From: Cerioporus squamosus
Lineage: Eukaryota; Basidiomycota; Agaricomycetes; Polyporales; Polyporaceae
Length of the DNA: 64,000 nucleotides
NCBI GenBank assembly: GCA_022592435.1
Contig: JABYQS010000064.1
Span: 62,001-126,000, forward strand
Reading direction: 5' to 3'
A program made the position numbers and the translations under genes. The notes below the pieces were generated by a model. The model had not been told where the DNA came from. It did no database searches and worked only from the letters and a program-made list of their open reading frames with translations. Shown in pieces: positions 18,096-30,452 of the stretch (position 1 is its first letter; each line of letters starts with the position of its first letter).

Positions 18096-19544
18096 ATGGA
18101 GTCCATCGTCGTCGAGCAGGCACCCGCTACCGTTCCGCCTCCGGACTCGGTCAAGGACAATGGACCGGTACCCATGTCCTTTCCAGCAATCTTGCGGAAC
18201 CCGGGACTGTCAGACCGCTTCGCACATCTGCGCCTGCGTACTCAGTCTCCGGCAGCATCCACTCCAGTCGCGGTCAAGCGGAACCGGCGGGACGAGAAGG
18301 CAAGCGGTGGGTTCGGCGCAAAGAGAATGGTACGTGCTCTCGAATAACACTGTCACGCTCATACGAATGTGCCCCAGCCCGATTTGTCGGCAACGCGCAC
18401 ATCGTTGCGCCATCCAAGAGGGACTTCAGCATCCCCGCCCCTAGCGGCCGGACGACGTTCCCGGAACCGCTACCCCACTACCTATCGCGCAACAACCCCA
18501 TACCTCCTGCAGTCCCTGCTGCACGGGAGCCCACGTCCGCCAACGCCGGGAGGTTCTCGATGAGCCTCAAGGGCATGCGGCGCGAACTGCGCAAGTCAGG
18601 GCCTCGCACGGAGCTCCTCGTAAAGGAGGTCGAGGAGGAGATCGTCGACTGGCTCATGGCAGGCGGCGTGATGCTCTCTCCGGACTCCATGGCAGCTTTT
18701 GACCTGCCTGGAGTGCCTATTGGCAGCTCGGACGCTATCAGCGAAGTTTCCCGCACTCCTCTCCAGCTTGTCTGGTGCATCGCAGACGACCCCTTCACCC
18801 GCTACGTCGTTCACTGCTGTGCGCGCTACCACGACGTCGTCAGCTTCAGTACGTCCTTCTGGTGGCCTCCTTGATTACATCTGACACAAGGGCTTGGTAG
18901 GCAAGGACACTTCAGGACAACGGCTCACCTACCTCCTCCGTCCCAACGTCACCCGACCCACCCACGCGGCACCGACGCTCGACACCCCGCCTGTCACCGA
19001 CCTCTCCGAGCTCTCCGCCACCGATTTCGACACGGAGTCCGAGCTCGTCTCCGACAGAGACGCATCTGACATCGAGGGACCCAACCCCCCTGCGCGCATG
19101 ACATCAATCGTTGAAGTCTCCTCAGACGCGTCCGCGCCCTCGTCCCCAGCCATGGGCGCAGCGTACGTCACGCGCGCAGTCCCTCCCGCTTCCGCGTCCG
19201 GTCGCGAGTCCGACGGATGGTCCGTTCTCGGCGAGTCGGACATTGACGTCGACGGGGACCTGTCTGCGCCAGAGGACGATCTCGCGAGCAGCGTTGCGTC
19301 GTTGTCGCTGGGCGACGCCGGCGGCGATGTCGAGAGGACACCCGTGGCTATGGGCATGCGGAGGCGACAAGGCCCAGATGCGCTGAGATCGCGCCTGCTG
19401 GAGCGCCAGCGGCGGTCTGCATCGTCCCCGTCCCCGTCCCCCGCGCGGAGGGCGCCTCCCCGACCACGGCAGCGCGCTGAGCATGCCTCTGTGCGGCCGC
19501 AGTTGAACGGGCGCAGGTCGTTCTATGACTACCTCTTTGCTTGA
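18096..19544 (+). CDS. R3H-domain nucleic-acid-binding protein
   Basis: Three exons in phase: 18096-18306, 18378-18848 and 18901-19544 (441 aa). The first intron uses a GTGGGT donor at 18307; a better-looking donor at 18330 would break the frame of exon 2. The middle of the protein resembles the R3H-associated segment (SLKGMRRELRKSGPRTELL) and is followed at about residues 200-240 by an R3H domain with the diagnostic R-x3-H (TRYVVHCCARYHDVV). R3H domains bind single-stranded RNA or DNA. The C-terminal 200 residues are acidic and Ser/Pro-rich with an Arg-rich end. The retrotransposon lies only about 187 bp upstream of the start codon, so its native promoter has been displaced by 10.3 kb. Confidence 0.78.
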
Positions 19545-19816
19545 GTTGAGTCCTCAGGCCTTCTTGCGTCCTGTGTATCTATCTCGCCTGTCAAGCTTAG
19601 GTTTATCTCGCCCAGTAAGGGTATATGGCGATTGTGTACGCATATGTGTTGTATGTACAAATTCATCCGAGCAAGAACGATGTACGATAGACGATATACA
19701 GAGAGTCCGTAGATGAGCCTGAAGGGGCATATGAGAGATGAGAGGATACATAGTGGTACATACATGATAAGCAGAGGAGTCACGAAAGAGCTGAACATGT
19801 CGGTGACGATGAGGGC

Positions 19817-22800
19817 TCATCCGGTGAAGACGCGAGCGGTGAGGTACATCAGCGAGCCGGAGAAACGCTGCAGATAGTTATCATCAGCGGTCAGAGGCGA
19901 ATGAACAGACTGTACAAATAACGGCATGCTTACGATGATGCTCGTGATAGCGACAAACGCGAGGATGAATGTCATGTACGCCTTCGTTCGGCTGAACTCA
20001 TCGTTCGGGGAGAAGGTGTTCACCGCGTCTCCACCACCCAGGATAGCGACAAGCAGGATACCCTACACATCCAACATCCCATCAATACAACGCCTCAGCG
20101 CCAGCTACGAATCTTCGAATACGCACATTTGATATCACCCACGTCAGCAAGACGTTCGTCCGCACGTTAGCGTAGTAGTCCTTCGCGAGTTGTTCCTTCT
20201 CCGCAGTGCTCAGCCCGGCAGGCTTGGGGAGTGGCTTGCGGTTGCGGAGGTTATCGAGCGCCTCCTCGTAGATGTTGTTCACGTCTGTGGCGTCCGTTGG
20301 GACCTCGAGGTCGACCTGCGAGTTGCTGTTTTGAAAGACGGCGCCGAGATCCGTGCTGATTTCTGTGTCCTGTTTGGTACCCCAGGAGATCTGTGCGAGA
20401 GACCCTCAGTGTCAGTTTAGAACCTTGGTTGCGAGGAGGAAAGGCAAACTCACGTCGTCGAGATTGGAGAAGGCGTAGCTGCAGAGAAGAATTCACGTCA
20501 GCTAGAGAGGACCAAGTAACCAGCAAGAAGACCCACATCTGGAGAATGTTGATATAGGTAGGAGATAGGAGCATATATGGGACGAAGCTCGTGAACATGT
20601 GCCAGGGGTCGAACGCGAGCACACTCGAGATAGCATACACTAAACAGCAGAGGCCGTCACGTTAGCTCAAATCTCCCTTATCATGACTTTGCCTACGCAC
20701 TTCCGTATGTGACGATGATACTGAAGAGCATCACCCTGTATGCGTCGCCGCCCTGGTTTGCAGCCTGGATTGAGCACATAACCGCGGCGAAGATAACGTA
20801 GACCATGAGGGCGGCGAAGATCAGAGTACAGATTTTGTACTTCCATCGTGAACTAGGTTATTTCCATCCCTTGTCAGCATGCGGTCGCAGCCCAGCAGAT
20901 GCGTCACGTACGCTTTGGGTTTATTGCCCATCGAGAACAAGAAGCATGCGATGACAAGGCCAGCCATAAGGAACTACAGGTACAGGTCGTGAGCAAAGTG
21001 TTGACAGGGTCCAATAACATGAGGGCACACCTGGCTAATTGCGTTGAAGTACTTAATGCCAGGCATGCCGAACGCATCGTTTTCGATAGATGAAGTCAAG
21101 ATGACCTACGTGCGAGAAGAGCAATGAGCGTCCTATGATTTCGCATGTACATACAACAGACTTACGAAGAACAGATAGAAGTTACCCTGTCCACATCGCG
21201 ACATCAGCAACATGCCAGCACTACGCCCTAAACCAGCGATGACTTACGACAGCGAACCATGAAGCAATCAGGTTGATAACGTTGTATATCGTCTCCAGGA
21301 CGAGCAGGAACTTCCTCCATGCGCTGTGTCCCGAACGCAGGATCTGCCCGAGATGGGCGATGGCGTACGTTGCAGCGAAGAACGATCCGTTGAGCCATCG
21401 TCGGCGTTGGCTGATGAACTCCGGAAGCGCGTCGGGCACATCTGTCTCGGCGATCGCGCTCTTGACGTACTTGAGCACCCTGGAAGCAGCAATGAGCGAT
21501 GCGGAAGGTAGAGAACAGAGCGGACTATTCACCAGTTCGAGTTGGCTTTTGCCACGAGCTCAAAGCACAGGATACGCTGGATGACTGGTCAGAACACGTG
21601 CCTTGCAGACATAGGTTCTTGGACGTACATCCTCAGCGAGATCTGTGAGTGGAAGCGTTGTCAGCCGGCTTCTAGATGTTTGCGAATATGAAACTTACAC
21701 ATGTTGGACGTGAAAATGTCTGTGTCACGACCATGAAGGACCTCGCCTTTGAAGTAGGATGCTAGCGGCCCGAAGCCATACTTGTCATTCTGCAGAGCGA
21801 TGTATCTGTAAGCCGAGAACGCGCCCGGCTATGCAGTGTATGTCAGTCAGCCTTTGCGTGTGGTAGAAACAAAACGAACTCACAAGCACGCTGATATACC
21901 CAAACAAAGACTCCGTGGGCTTGTCGAGAATGTTAGTGATCTTGTACTCGAAGTTCTGCGCCGCCACTGCGACACCATCAGCCGAACTCGCACCATAACG
22001 GCCACTCTCAGACACACCGAGCGGATTGAGGAGCCCACGCCAATGCTTGCCCTTGTAGGCCGCGATCTCACCGCAAGCGCCAGCAACGTTCGAATTCACA
22101 TCAAACGCCTTCCACAGGTGATAGATGCTCTTGTTTCCCGGCCGCGTCCCAACGTCAAGCAACACACACACGTTGGGCTGGAGCATTGTTCCAAACGCGT
22201 TGAAGAACCAGCGATGCGAGTTTATTTTCTTCTGGTTCTTCTCCTTCATGCAGAAGATGATTTGCGTCGGCACGATGCCCTTGTCCGGGTACTTGAACTT
22301 GAGGTTCTCGTCGAGCCCAAACGTTGTCGTATATTCGAACAGGTGCGCCGTGACAGGCTTGTTGTTGACCATGTTCTTCATGTGGTCCCCCGGCTGGTAC
22401 ACGCCAAGGAGTGTGAGACAGTCCAGCACACGAGGGTGTACCTTCTTTCGCCCATCTGCGACGATGCATACGACAACCTAAGGTGAAGGTAAGCAACGTG
22501 GGCCGCGAGATAAGGGAAGAGATCCACCTTTTTCCAGGCATCCTCTCCCCATGTCCGCGAGTTCTTCCGCGAGCAGAGGTGTGCAATGTTCCGCATGACG
22601 CCAAGCATCGTCCGGCAGAAGAGAACCTCGTCCTCCTGCTCAAGGTCAGCAATATACATACCGGCGCAGGATGCCACTCACGTTAAACATAGTAATAACA
22701 ATAAACAACTCTGTCGTCCGCTTCATCTCGTTTTGCCGGAGGAAGAAGCCCCTCTTCTCGAAGTCGTCCGGGTCGCACGTCACAGCTGTGTATCGCGTCT

Positions 22801-24010
22801 TCATCGTCTCGGGCTCGCCCTTCCTCGGCAGCACGAGTTTGGGCGGCACAGAGAGGTCGAGCACGAGGTTGCCATTGGTGAGCTGCACACGTTTCTTCGT
22901 CTTGTGCCGCCGAAGGACACGTCCTGACGGGGCAGGACCGAAGTGACGCGTCGGAAGCGGGGAGGTGGGCTCGGTGAAGGTCGTCGAGCCCGAAGTGGCT
23001 AACGAGGCTTTCTCAGGATCAGCCGGCTCGGTCATGGCGCGCAGGAAAGTCTGAGAGTGTCGGAACTCGCTCTCTGTGGTCGAATTCGTCGACACCTGGG
23101 AGAATGGCCGGCGCTGAGGGGATTCGGTCGTCGAGACTTGGGAGAATGGGCGTCGCAGAGGAGACTCGTTCTCGTCAGTTGAAACTTGCCGACGTTGCGG
23201 GGAGGGTGTAAACCCAGTGTACTGTACGCTGCCATCGTTCGATATTTGGTAGTCCTCGTCGTCGACGGCCGGGGTGGGAGAACGCGAGCGCGGTGGCCGG
23301 TATGACGCGCGGGAGAATGCGCCTGACGCGTACGCCTCGGTGTCGTGTTGAAAGTGGTCAATGCTCGCATTCGCTGGATACATTGCGGCAGGAAGCTGCT
23401 CCATGTAGCTGTACCCAGTGGTGTTGGTATGGACTGCGCTGTACGCAGACACCGGGCGCGACGGCATGTTCCAGGAGTTCCGCTCTGGTGCATAGTACTG
23501 GTCAGAGAGGCTTGACTGGGATGTGTTGTGGGTCATAACGGTAGGAGGTTGATAGGCGGGTGCATAGGGGGCAGGTTGATGGTAGATGGGAGGTTGGGTG
23601 TCAGAGAAGGGATCGTCGTCTTGTGCATCGTGCAGGTCATCCCATCCCAGAGGCTCTCCAGATTGGATCGCAGGCAGTTGTGGGGCGGGAAGACTTCGCG
23701 GGTCATATAGATACGTATCTTCTCGTCCTCCGTTCAGTGTATCTCCAGAGCTCTGCCTCGACAGCGACATGCGCTCCCCCGCAAGAGACCCTTCTTCTGA
23801 TGCCTCTGGTACCGAGGGCAGAGATGGGTACCGCACAGGCGATGTCCTTGGAGGTCTTTGGACAGTCATAATAGTGTTTACGGGCTCATAGTCCTGGTGT
23901 TCGTCATTTTGGGAGAGGGCTAAGCGCATAATGGTGGAAGTTCGGGTCGGCGAGGCATCGCGGGTGTCGTTGAGCGGGGCATAGGTAATCTGTCTGTGTC
24001 TTGAAGCCAT
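19817..24010 (-). CDS. CHS: Chitin synthase, division 1 (class I-III type)
   Basis: A many-exon minus-strand gene starting at ATG 24010 and ending at TGA 19817-19819. The first about 390 residues are a Ser/Pro/Gln-rich cytosolic N-terminus, followed by the chitin synthase N-domain ([12 protein letters not shown]). The catalytic region follows ([48 protein letters not shown]), then EDRIL, which is split by an intron near 21580-21640, and the hallmark [10 protein letters not shown] at 21395-21409. The 3' exons encode the membrane helices that extrude the chain. The enzyme polymerises UDP-GlcNAc into chitin at the plasma membrane. It lacks the myosin motor of class V/VII enzymes. Confidence 0.92.
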
Positions 24011-24532
24011 GTCGTCAAAGTCGCGCGTGTTCCATAGGCTGAGCGTAATCGAGCAGGAGGAGAGCAGTAGCGGCAACAGCAGCAAGGCAAGGGAGTGTGA
24101 GACAAGCCGCACTGCGCAGCCATCATTCAACTGAACTTCCGCGACGCGTCGATCACGTGGTCGTAATGCTTCAGCCCGGGCGTTTGCCGATATTTACCTC
24201 GAGTACCACTCAAGTAAGTACTTACTGTGTGACGCTAAGTCGTCGCTACCCCAGGCGTGCATCTAAGGACGGCACTTCAGGCTTATCTGGATGTCTCCCT
24301 ATCAAGTACCTTCCACTACTGTAATGCCCAGGAACAATCCCGGGAGGAAGCAAGATCGCGAGACCGCCTACCAGCGGTTCATCCAAGAGGATGCGTATCA
24401 AGTCCGCAAGGTGACACAACAAGCTCACTCTCGGAGCGGGAAGGGGACCGCCAGACACGCATTTCGAAATTGCCATTCCCGAGGACGCAATGGACGTACA
24501 ACAGACTGACCAAGGAGAAGGCGCACCACCAG
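24011..24532. other. Intergenic region upstream of the chitin synthase gene
   Basis: About 520 bp holding the chitin synthase promoter and the 3' flank of the TPP1-like gene. No gene or clear motif seen. Confidence 0.5.
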
Positions 24533-27500
24533 CTACCATTTAGACGAACCTGCGCCGTTAAACGATGCGGCCCGCTCGACCTCGGTCCGCGCCCGACCCG
24601 TCTCCAGTAGGATGTCCGCGAGGTCGTCCCATCCAAGGAGTGGTGGTCCACCGGGGGTCCTTGTCGGCTGGAGAGAGGCCCGGAACTCGTCCACAAGCCG
24701 CTTAGTAGCATCGGCTCCATCATCGCGCGGGCCACGCGTGCGCGATTCTGATACTGCTGTACCGGAACGCGGCGGAGGAGCATGTCGAGCACTCGAAGTA
24801 GGGGGTTTCACGGCGTTCCGGGAGGATACACTCTTCGCTTCAGATACGACGGGCAGGATCTGCGAGGGGCGGAGCGTGTCCGCTTCTTCACGCTTGACTG
24901 TGCGCATCGGAGTCTTGCCTTTTGAGCTTGTGGAGGCCGGGACATCGGGCCCACGAATGACCGGCACTGGACGGGGGGCTCCGCTTCCAGCCCGTGACGC
25001 GCGCGAGGACAACCGTGAGGTCGATCGCGAAACTGCACGCAGGTCGACGTACTGGACGCCCTGAGAACCGTTGTGAGCTGCACTCTCTTGTAAGGACGCC
25101 GCAGGAGGCCGAGAGATGGCCGTCGATGAACCTGCTGGGACTTTGCGAGAGTGCAACTGAGCCGTAGTCGAAGCGACGCGGACGCGGACGACTTGTGCGT
25201 GGAGCCAGTATCCTTCACCAAAGCGTTAACCGTGGTAGAGACAGAGACGGCAGCTGACGACGTCTTCCGCTTCTTCGCTGCGGGCTGCTCGTCTTCAGCG
25301 GGAAACGACGCTCGGGCAGCTCGCTTCCTGGATAGAGCAGCTTTGCCACCACCACCACCACCAGCCACATCAGTTTTTGAGGTACTCTGCTTCGGACCAT
25401 CCGGCTTCCGCATGAACGTCGGGACAGCCCAAACGGTGGGGTCGTGAGCAAGGACCTTCGAGAACGCATCGTCGGAACGTCGAGCAGTGCCCGCGGGAGC
25501 CGGTGCATGTCCTTCCTCTCGACTCGATGTGGGAGGAACGCGTTCGCGCTTCTTGAGCTTGGACGACCGCTCGCGTTGGTCCTCGCGGAAGGAGTCCCCG
25601 CTTGTGAAGACATCCTCCTCGGGAGGTAGGCTGGGTCCCGCCTGCTGCCCACCGCCATCCTTCCTGCGTCGCTTAAGCGCTCGGCCCTCAGGCTGCTGCT
25701 CAACTACGGGGGTGGACTCTCGAGGACGCTTTGCGGGAGACGACTGTCGTCCGCCGGAGTGCCAGGGCTTGGGTACGGCCTGCTTCGTCTGCGAGACATA
25801 TCGGTTTACCATCGCAGCAGTGCGTTCGTCGTCCGAGTCGAGCCGACCCATTCCAGTTGTGGCAGCGTGACTGTTCGCTTTCCGACCCCGGTTCTGCCTG
25901 GGCGGGGCTGGAGCTTCCTGCTCGAAAGCCAACTGGTCCGAAAGGAGTTCGTCGACGTCATTCTCGCTATCATCACCGTCCTCGGGAGAGGTGGTAGCTC
26001 TGATGGCTGCCCAACTTGGCTCAGCAACATGCGGCGCGTCTTGGGGTGCCGGTGAGCGTGGGTCGACGGGCATAGGTGACGCTTTCGGAGAGGTCTCGCG
26101 CTGAGGCGCACCGTCTCCAGCATCATCAGCACCGATGTTCAATGATTCGCCAACGTCGTTCACCGCCATAGGAGCTTCATGCTCTTCTGCCTCGGTAGTT
26201 ACCTGAACCTGAGTCTCCGGCGCGCGCTGGGCAACGTCAGGCTTGTCCTGACTCTGAGAGTCACCCTTGTACGAGAGCGACTGGCGCGACTTGGCCGATT
26301 CCTGCGACTCTTCTTCAAGCTCAGGAGCCGCTGGACCCTGGGGACCATGGGGAGACTCGGGCCGCGCACTCTTTCGAGGGTCCTCCTCAGCGTGGGTCTC
26401 GGCCACTCCGACCTCGTTCCGGAGCTTCGATGAACGCTGGGACTGGGAAGACTGGCCAGGTTCTTGTGAGGCCTGGTTCTGACTTTGGCTTTGACTCTGG
26501 CTCTGAGAGAACGCGGCCCGCTGACTCCCGGGGCTCGCGGTGTCCGAGTTCTCGACGAGCACTCGCCCCTCACCACTCGAATCCGGATCACGCAGCAACA
26601 TTCCGACCTGTGGTAGCGGAACCCTTCGGACTCCAGGCGCGCTCCACGTGGGGGTCGAATCAGGGTAGCGGGGGGATGATGTGGGGGACTGAGGAAAGCG
26701 GAGGCTCGAGACGGGTGCTGGCAAGCTAGATGGTGGTAGGGAATCAGCGTGTTCGGCAGTGGCAGACAGCTGGGGTTGAGAATACACGACTGGTTGAGGT
26801 GAGGAAGTGGCGTATGGTACAGAAGAAGGTGGCGGTCGCGGTCGCGGCTGCGCTGGAGGCGGAGGCATTGCCAAGGACGGAGAATCGCGGCCGGTAGTAT
26901 GCTTGGGATACTTCGGACTCTGAGTACCGAGCTTAGTGGATGAAGTGTTGTGTATGCCGTGCCCGTCTGTTGCGTCGTCACTGTCTGTATCAGCACCAGA
27001 TACAGCATCTTCAGGCTCTTCTTCTGTGTCTGGCGCGCCCTCGCTCGATTGTCGTGGACTACCCCTGACGGAAGGTGACCAGTTCGAAGGCGATCTCGGC
27101 GGAGACGACTGCGGTGTTTGTAGTGGAGAACTACGACGCGGTTTGGGAGGCGCTGATGCGGATGGCGATCCAGAAAGCCTCGTCTGTCTGCGGGGAGATC
27201 GAGAGCCTACAAAATGTGTTTCAAGGACGATCCCCTCACAATGGGGTGGCATGCTTACCTGCATGTGAACGTGAGATGGATCGATTCGGCGAACCTCTGT
27301 GTGCGGCAGATCGAGGCAGTCGCTCGCCTGTCGAAGCATGCGCATCAGTACACACTCAGAGAAATTTGTGAGGAAACCTGCCACAGAGGGTGAGTAGGTG
27401 CTCCAGCACCTCATCGGAAGGGCAGAAGTAGTTGACCACCTTGGTATGAAACCGCTGGTCAGGAAAGAGGTCAATGCGAATGCCGTTGCAGAGAACGCGA

Positions 27501-28381
27501 AGAATGCACCTTCCAGCTAGCTTTACGGAGTGCCTCCTTGCTAACAGCGGGACGTTCCGTGACTGGGTCCTTTGGGCAGGACGAGACTCTCGGTCCAGAC
27601 TTCCTGGCTACACGGACCTTCACGTTCATAGCATCCATGGTGGTTTGGATACGGGTCTCAGCCGCAGTCTTCTTCGCCATCTCAGCGGCCGATACGGCTT
27701 GCGCTTTCCGTTGCTTGAGTATGTTGCTATCAGGTATCAGCCTCACAAAAGAATGGAAGCCGTCTGCGATGAGACTCGCCTAGCACCTCCATCCTGCCTC
27801 AGTCCACGGATCCAGTCTCGCATGTCCTTGTGGCTGGCAATATCCACCGGAGAGCCCCACATAGCTTCGCCGAAGGACCCCTTCAACTCGAATTCCTCCA
27901 CGTCCAAGAAAAGAGTCGCGTCTTTGGTCATACCCTTGGACTCCCGACTGGGTACTCTGCCAAACGCGACGCGCACCCGTTTCAGCGAGACAAGTGCAGA
28001 CTTGTGCGACGTGATGGGTTTCCCCGCGTACAGTGGATGCCTGCCTGGACGGTTACTACGCGCATGAGATGAGGCTACAAGACGTACTGTAAGTATTTCG
28101 CCACTGCGTCCTGCGACAACCGAGCGTGGATGACGTGTTTCTTGTCAGAGATCTCGACCCATATGTTGCACGGCGCTGTGTCTCCGGGATCTGGGAAGGT
28201 CAGAAACTATCCTATCCCTTCAACCACACGGCCTTGTTCGAGAGTTGCCTAGACTCTACCTTGACTAATTGTGCTTTGGCCGCCTTCTTTCTCGGAGGCG
28301 CACGGTAAGGTTCCCTCCATATTCTTCCGCGACGGAAACCAGGAAGTCCAAGATCCAGGGGCCAGATATCGTCGCAGACAT
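24533..28381 (-). CDS. Probable TPP1/Tpz1-like telomere OB-fold protein
   Basis: A minus-strand gene ending at TAG 24533-24535; the proposed start at 28381 gives MSATISGPWILDFLVSVAEE. The PWI.DFL opening, then a strand pair around CNIWVEISDKKHVIHARL, then VSLKRVRVAFGRV and an acidic segment ending MRDWIRGL, fit the OB fold of shelterin TPP1/Tpz1 (motif PWIREL). An alanine/lysine helix and about 700 residues of Ser/Pro/Gln-rich disorder follow. A 62-nt intron near 25162-25223 leads to the C-terminal exon, whose end (LLGWDDLADILLETGRARTE) is a plausible partner-binding helix. Boundaries of the first two exons and those near 27.3 kb are uncertain. In known systems TPP1 bridges POT1 to other shelterin subunits and recruits telomerase. 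The OB fold is fairly well supported; the telomeric role is inferred. Confidence 0.55.
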
Positions 28382-28752
28382 GCAGTCTCTCTCGCATCCA
28401 GTTGAGTATGTGCGCGTGCCTGTATGCCAGGGAGTAGAGAAGAAGCTCAGGGTTGAGATTGAGGCTCGCGATGGAGGAGGCGGGACTCGACTCGAGGCCT
28501 TGAACGCTAAAGCGCCGATGCAGTAACGTTGTGACAGGCGCGTGACGCGACGCGACTCGATCAAGGGCACGCGACCATTTGCGTCTTGAGTTCCGCGAGG
28601 TGCAATATAAGTATGTACTTACTCCTGAAGATGAAGCCACCACTACCGTCATATCGTTGCCCCCTTCACCGATACCCCTTTCTCTGAGTCTCTGAAGATT
28701 CCAGAGCACATTTACTTATTTCTTCCTCTTCTCCAGAACAACGACTCTCCAG
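28382..28752. promoter_or_regulatory. Shared promoter region between the divergent TPP1-like and HNH genes
   Basis: 371 bp between two divergent start codons, so it should drive both genes. No recognisable motif beyond short CT-rich tracts before the HNH start. Confidence 0.45.
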
Positions 28753-30110
28753 ATGCCCGCCATCACCTCCGAGAACATCATCGGCCGTGCCGTCGCTGCC
28801 GTTCGCGAGCACGCAGCGGTTCGCGATCAAGCACTCCTCCTCGCACTCCTCGAGTACGCGCCGAGCGAGAAGGGGAAGCTCAACATCGCCAACAAGATCC
28901 TCCAGTGCGGCGACACATACTACAATGACGAACGGAATTACTGGAGCCACACCGGCCAGCTGGCGGACTTCTTCTGGCGTCATATCATCATACCTGGTGA
29001 GCAGCTTTCCTTGACTTCTGTGCGAGTAGCATACAGCTGAACTTCGTGTCGCAGTTCGGGTTACCGGGGGTAAAACCCCTGAACCCAGGAGCAGAGTCTC
29101 TCGCAGCGGAGTGAGTTCTGCGGTCTTACGGTCACCTGCGGAAACGGCTGCAGTCAGCGCGCTGAAGGACGTCATTGAGAGCGTACGTTCGCCTTACTTG
29201 TTCGTTGTTTCGCCCCACTGAGCGCACCACCATTGCAAGGCTTCAACACGAGACAGACACAGGTGCGTGATCTCCGGAAAGGTCGACCCCGAGATTATCG
29301 CTAGCGGGTGAGTCGTTCTATTCTGACCTCGAACTGCTGGAGACACACTCCCCGTGGAGAGCCCTCACAACCAAGGCTTGCATGCCTTGTATGTCCGACA
29401 GGGGCTGGGTCCTCTCAAGTTGCCACATCGCCGGCTCCCCCCACGGGTCACCTGTGATTCCGCCACACAGGGCATGAAATCATGCATGATACTCACATAA
29501 CTCTCCATTTTAGGCCTGGAGCCCTCTCCCGGTGCGGGACTGGACTCGAAGTCACTCGCGTGACGCACATTATCCCCTTCTCCCTGCGCGACAGCACCGC
29601 AACAACCTCCGCCGGGCACCTGCCCTCCATCTGGGGCGCCCTCGAGTGCTTCGGTGGGACGAGCCTCTCCACGCTCATGCACGGGGGCATCAACGCCCTC
29701 GACAACGTCATCACCCTCTCCGCGACGTGCGTCCCTCCCCACTTCCGTTTCCAGTCGCGCTGATCCCCGTTTGCAGCCTCTACCGGTACTTCACCGAGCT
29801 GCAGGTCGCACTCGAGCCTCTCCCCGACACGCCCCATACCTACAGGGTGCGCACCTGGGGCAAGGTCGCGCCCCGCCTCGGGCTCCCGAAGACGGTTAGG
29901 CTCTCCAGCGCGTCTGGAGCCCCGCTCCCGAATCCTGCGTATCTCGCGCTGCATTGCGCCATTTGTCGTGTGCTCTGGTCGTCTTCCCGCGCTGAAGAAC
30001 TCAAGGAGGTGCTCGAAGAACTTGAAGAAGTCACTCTCCTCGCGCCCGACGGAAGCTCCGCCAACCTCATCAACATCGCTATATACCGGTCTCTCGCCAT
30101 GGAAAGTTAG
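28753..30110 (+). CDS. HNH endonuclease-domain protein of fungal type
   Basis: Five exons in phase: 28753-28996, 29055-29182, 29240-29307, 29514-29726 and 29777-30110 (328 aa). The N-terminal 120 residues are helical and give no family signal. The HNH_2-type core follows: RCVISGKVDPEI, then VTHIIPFSL (the HIIPF motif with the first His), a conserved W...CFGG spacer, and INALDNVITLSATLYRYF in place of the usual N-G-I-x-L...H-x-x-F-D. The last His of the motif is not obvious, so nuclease activity is uncertain. Proteins of this kind are numerous in Agaricomycetes and are functionally unstudied. Ends at TAG 30108-30110. Confidence 0.72.
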
Positions 30111-30452
30111 TGACGCCAAGTATCGGGCTCGAGTGTGCACCTCACTCGTCAGTAAAAGTGCTCTTGTCCGTAACACGGATCCTAGGAGTCGGTAGCCTGC
30201 GATAAAGGAAGCTCGAAGTTGACCTCCAACAATGTATCAATATATCTCCGACCCATGCACATGTACTGCTAGCACCATGTATTCAACATCCAGAGTCATG
30301 ACGTGACGATCAAGTACACATTATAAGCAACGTAACTCTAGCATAGGTACAGACTACTCCAGGCGCACGTGGTATACATAAACAAACGGCGGCATCGATA
30401 TCAAGCATTCCACAGCAAGAGTCCCACATAGAACAGCACCCAAACGCAGACG
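30111..30452. other. Convergent 3' intergenic region
   Basis: 342 bp between the 3' ends of the HNH and LRR genes, which face each other. AT-richer than its neighbours, as expected for two 3' untranslated regions. No gene seen. Confidence 0.5.

Noticed and set aside
18307..18377. A donor at 18330 (GTACGT) for intron 1 of the R3H gene
   Set aside because: It gives a phase that leads to a stop in exon 2, whereas the GTGGGT donor at 18307 keeps the frame with the R3H domain.
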